A DNA stretch of 64,000 nt from Amycolatopsis eburnea. Lineage in GTDB: Bacteria > Actinomycetota > Actinomycetes > Mycobacteriales > Pseudonocardiaceae. Shown in pieces: positions 62,447-64,000 of this stretch (the stretch's first letter is position 1; each line of letters opens with the position of its first letter). The notes beneath the pieces were generated by a model. The model saw only the letters and a program-made list of their open reading frames with translations. It searched no databases and was not told where the DNA came from. The position numbers and the translations under genes were made by a program. The stretch is taken from NCBI RefSeq assembly GCF_003937945.1, contig NZ_RSEC01000036.1:1178001-1242000 (forward strand). Direction: 5' to 3'.

Positions 62447-63052
62447 ATGGCCTACATCACCCTGTCCACGTTCGTGGGCTACAGCGCGAGTTCCGGTCCG
62501 TCGCGGTCGTCGTTCGTCCGGCGGCAGCGGAGGCAGTACGAAGACCCGGCGCGAGCGGCGTTCAACTACTACCGGCGGGCGGCCAACGCGGTGCGGTCCG
62601 GCCGGGCGGCGAACCAGGACGAGGTGGCGCTGCGCGCGCTCGTCAACGCCGCCGACGACCGGACGAAGCCGCACTACGCGGCGATAGCCGAGGGCTGGCT
62701 GCGGTACCTCGGCCGCAAGTCGCCGAAGCTGGTCGAGGTCGGCCGCGGCCGCTGCCGGATCGGCGAGCTGGAGATCGGCGTCAGCCCGCAGATGGGGCTC
62801 CGCAAGAGCGACGGCCGCCGGTACGCCACCTGGCTCTACTTCAAGGAGGAGCCGTTGACGAAGTCGTCGGCGCAGCTCGCGCTGTGGGTGCTGGAGCAGG
62901 CGATGCCCGACGTCCTGCCGGGCGGCGAGGCGCTGGTGATCGACGTCCGCCGCGCGAAGGAGTACCAGCTCTCCGCCCGTGATCGCGAGCGGCTGAGGCC
63001 CTGGGCACGCAGTGAGGCCTCGGCGTTCCTCACCCTCTGGGACGCCGCCTGA
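62447..63052 (+). CDS. Unknown protein, predicted LexA-controlled
   Basis: 201 residues from ATG 62447 (ggaggaagg 10 bp upstream). Begins hydrophobic/polar (YITLSTFVGYSASSGPSRSSF), then a very basic stretch (VRRQRRQYED). Helices follow (AAFNYYRRAANAVRSGRAA, EVALRALVNAADD, YAAIAEGWLRYLGR), then a beta-rich part (VEVGRGRCRIGELEIGVSPQMG, RRYATWLYFKEEPL) and a helix with an acidic end. The composition suggests a nucleic-acid-binding protein, but I recognise no family. The SOS box over its promoter predicts induction by DNA damage. Ends at a strong hairpin. Confidence 0.72.
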   Translation: MAYITLSTFVGYSASSGPSRSSFVRRQRRQYEDPARAAFNYYRRAANAVRSGRAANQDEVALRALVNAADDRTKPHYAAIAEGWLRYLGRKSPKLVEVGRGRCRIGELEIGVSPQMGLRKSDGRRYATWLYFKEEPLTKSSAQLALWVLEQAMPDVLPGGEALVIDVRRAKEYQLSARDRERLRPWARSEASAFLTLWDAA

Positions 63053-63056
63053 GCCG

Positions 63057-63086
63057 GGGAGGCGCCGGGTCCGCCCGGCGCCTCCC
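63057..63086 (+). terminator. Stem-loop after the SOS-box gene
   Basis: GGGAGGCGCCGGG and CCCGGCGCCTCCC form a perfect 13-bp stem with a TCCG tetraloop, 4 bp after the stop, followed by TT. Confidence 0.75.
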
Positions 63087-63122
63087 TTAGCATCGCCCCC
63101 GAGCGTTCAGGGGGGGGCGACG

Positions 63123-64000
63123 ATGAGACTGGTCGCGGGGCGGTACGCGATCTCGGCCGAGCTGGGCCGCGGCGGGATGGGCGTGGTCTGGTGCGCCGAA
63201 GACCAGGTGCTCGGGCGCCCGGTCGCGTTGAAGGAACTGGCCACCCCGCCGGGCACGAACCTCGAACGCGTCATGCGCGAAGCCCGGACAGCGGGGCGGC
63301 TCAACGACCCCGGCGTCGTCACGGTGTACGACGTCGTCAGCGAGCAGGGCGCCACCTTCATCGTGATGGAGCTCGTCGTCGCGCCGACGCTCGCGGACGT
63401 CGTGGGCCGCGAAGGGGCGCTGGCGAACGACCGCGTCGCGGCGCTCGGCCTGCAGGTGCTCAGCGCGCTCGAAAGCGCGCACCGGGCCGGCATCGTGCAC
63501 CGGGACGTCAAGCCCAGCAACATCATGGTGCTGCCCGGCGACCGCGTGAAGCTCGCCGACTTCGGCATCGCGCGGGCGATGGACGACCCGGCCCTGACGC
63601 AGACCGGCGGTGTCATGGGGTCGCCCGGCTACATGGCGCCCGAGCTGTTCGCCGGCGCGGGCCCGGCGCCCGCGTCGGACCTCTGGTCGCTCGGCGCGAC
63701 GCTGTTCCACGCCGCCGAAGGCCGCGCGCCCTTCCAGCGCACCACCACGGCCGCGACGCTGCACGCGATCATGTACGACCAGCCGGTGCTGGAGCGCTGC
63801 CGCGGCCCGCTCGCCGACGCCGTCCGCGGCCTGCTCACGCAGTCCACTTCGGACCGGCTGACCGCGTCGGGCGTGCGCGGGCTGCTGGAAACCGCGCGCA
63901 CGGCGATCACCGACTCGCCGACGCAGGCCGTGGATCCGGCGTCGCTGCCGACCATCGTCTTCGAGCCGGTGACCGCGAAGGTCGCCGCGCCGTCACCGAC
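63123..64000 (+). CDS. Ser/Thr protein kinase, 3' part beyond the window
   Basis: First 292 or so residues of a PknB-like kinase. Gly-rich loop ELGRGGMGVVW, Lys37 in VALKEL, Glu in MREAR, catalytic Asp128 in HRDVKPSN, DFGIARAM and MAPELF all present, so the kinase is predicted active. After the kinase lobe (to about 265) a Pro/Thr linker begins; relatives continue into a membrane helix and a sensor domain. No stop occurs before base 64000. A run of eight G at 63110-63117 serves as its ribosome-binding site and is a likely slippage or sequencing trouble spot. Confidence 0.9.
   Translation, partial: MRLVAGRYAISAELGRGGMGVVWCAEDQVLGRPVALKELATPPGTNLERVMREARTAGRLNDPGVVTVYDVVSEQGATFIVMELVVAPTLADVVGREGALANDRVAALGLQVLSALESAHRAGIVHRDVKPSNIMVLPGDRVKLADFGIARAMDDPALTQTGGVMGSPGYMAPELFAGAGPAPASDLWSLGATLFHAAEGRAPFQRTTTAATLHAIMYDQPVLERCRGPLADAVRGLLTQSTSDRLTASGVRGLLETARTAITDSPTQAVDPASLPTIVFEPVTAKVAAPSP

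Overview
The window is about 64 kb of very high-GC actinobacterial chromosome. Codon use (C or G at nearly every third position), GTG starts, dense ATGA/GTGA overlaps, YcnI/CopC/CopD, an MmyB-like regulator and Pseudonocardiaceae-style small unknown proteins suggest Pseudonocardiaceae, most likely Amycolatopsis. This is inference from gene content and style; no 16S or tRNA gene is present to anchor it. I see no prophage, insertion sequence, CRISPR array or biosynthetic megasynthase.

Layout. 1-7.3 kb: secreted and cell-surface proteins (a trypsin-like protease with a 5'-broken second copy, FKBP, a penicillin-acylase/discoidin fusion, a Cys/Met PLP enzyme, a Thr-rich exported protein coupled to a class F sortase). 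7.3-19.5 kb: a patatin, then a GntR/FCD regulator facing an eight-gene, tightly coupled uptake and catabolic operon (peptide-type ABC importer, aldehyde dehydrogenase, SDR, amidase), with two malyl-CoA-lyase-family genes convergent to it. 19.9-28.4 kb: small metabolic genes (second PRPP synthetase, sugar-lactone oxidase/amino-acid deaminase pair) and a TetR-controlled beta-glucosidase/MFS pair. 28.8-32.2 kb: an XRE-TPR regulator with two small divergent unknown genes and a phosphotransferase. 32.4-39.2 kb: a copper operon (membrane protein-YcnI-CopC-CopD) and an OpuC-type osmoprotectant importer. 39.2-47.8 kb: an RecB-like/RNase-H-like nuclease, PadR, methyltransferase, SDR, UDP-glucose dehydrogenase, VOC protein and gamma-glutamyltransferase. 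47.9-53.7 kb: ECF sigma/VOC pair, DHA2 exporter with divergent MmyB-type regulator, and a two-component system. 53.8-62.2 kb: a putative surface-glycan locus (AlgX/SGNH-like protein, methyltransferase, a 1059-residue methyltransferase-GT2-GT4 fusion) bracketed by two related membrane proteins with SHOCT-like N-termini. 62.4-64 kb: an unknown gene behind a near-consensus SOS box, and the start of a Ser/Thr kinase that runs off the window.

The most interesting signals lie below gene level. One is a family of perfect palindromes with core CTTTCACGTGAAAG, two copies between convergent genes and one inside an ABC ATPase gene. Another is the recurrent coding-region motif TCCnnTGTGGA, which forces rare codons. 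Others are a 43-bp cluster of three perfect actinobacterial DnaA boxes, the SOS box, and several clean operator-like inverted repeats beside regulators.
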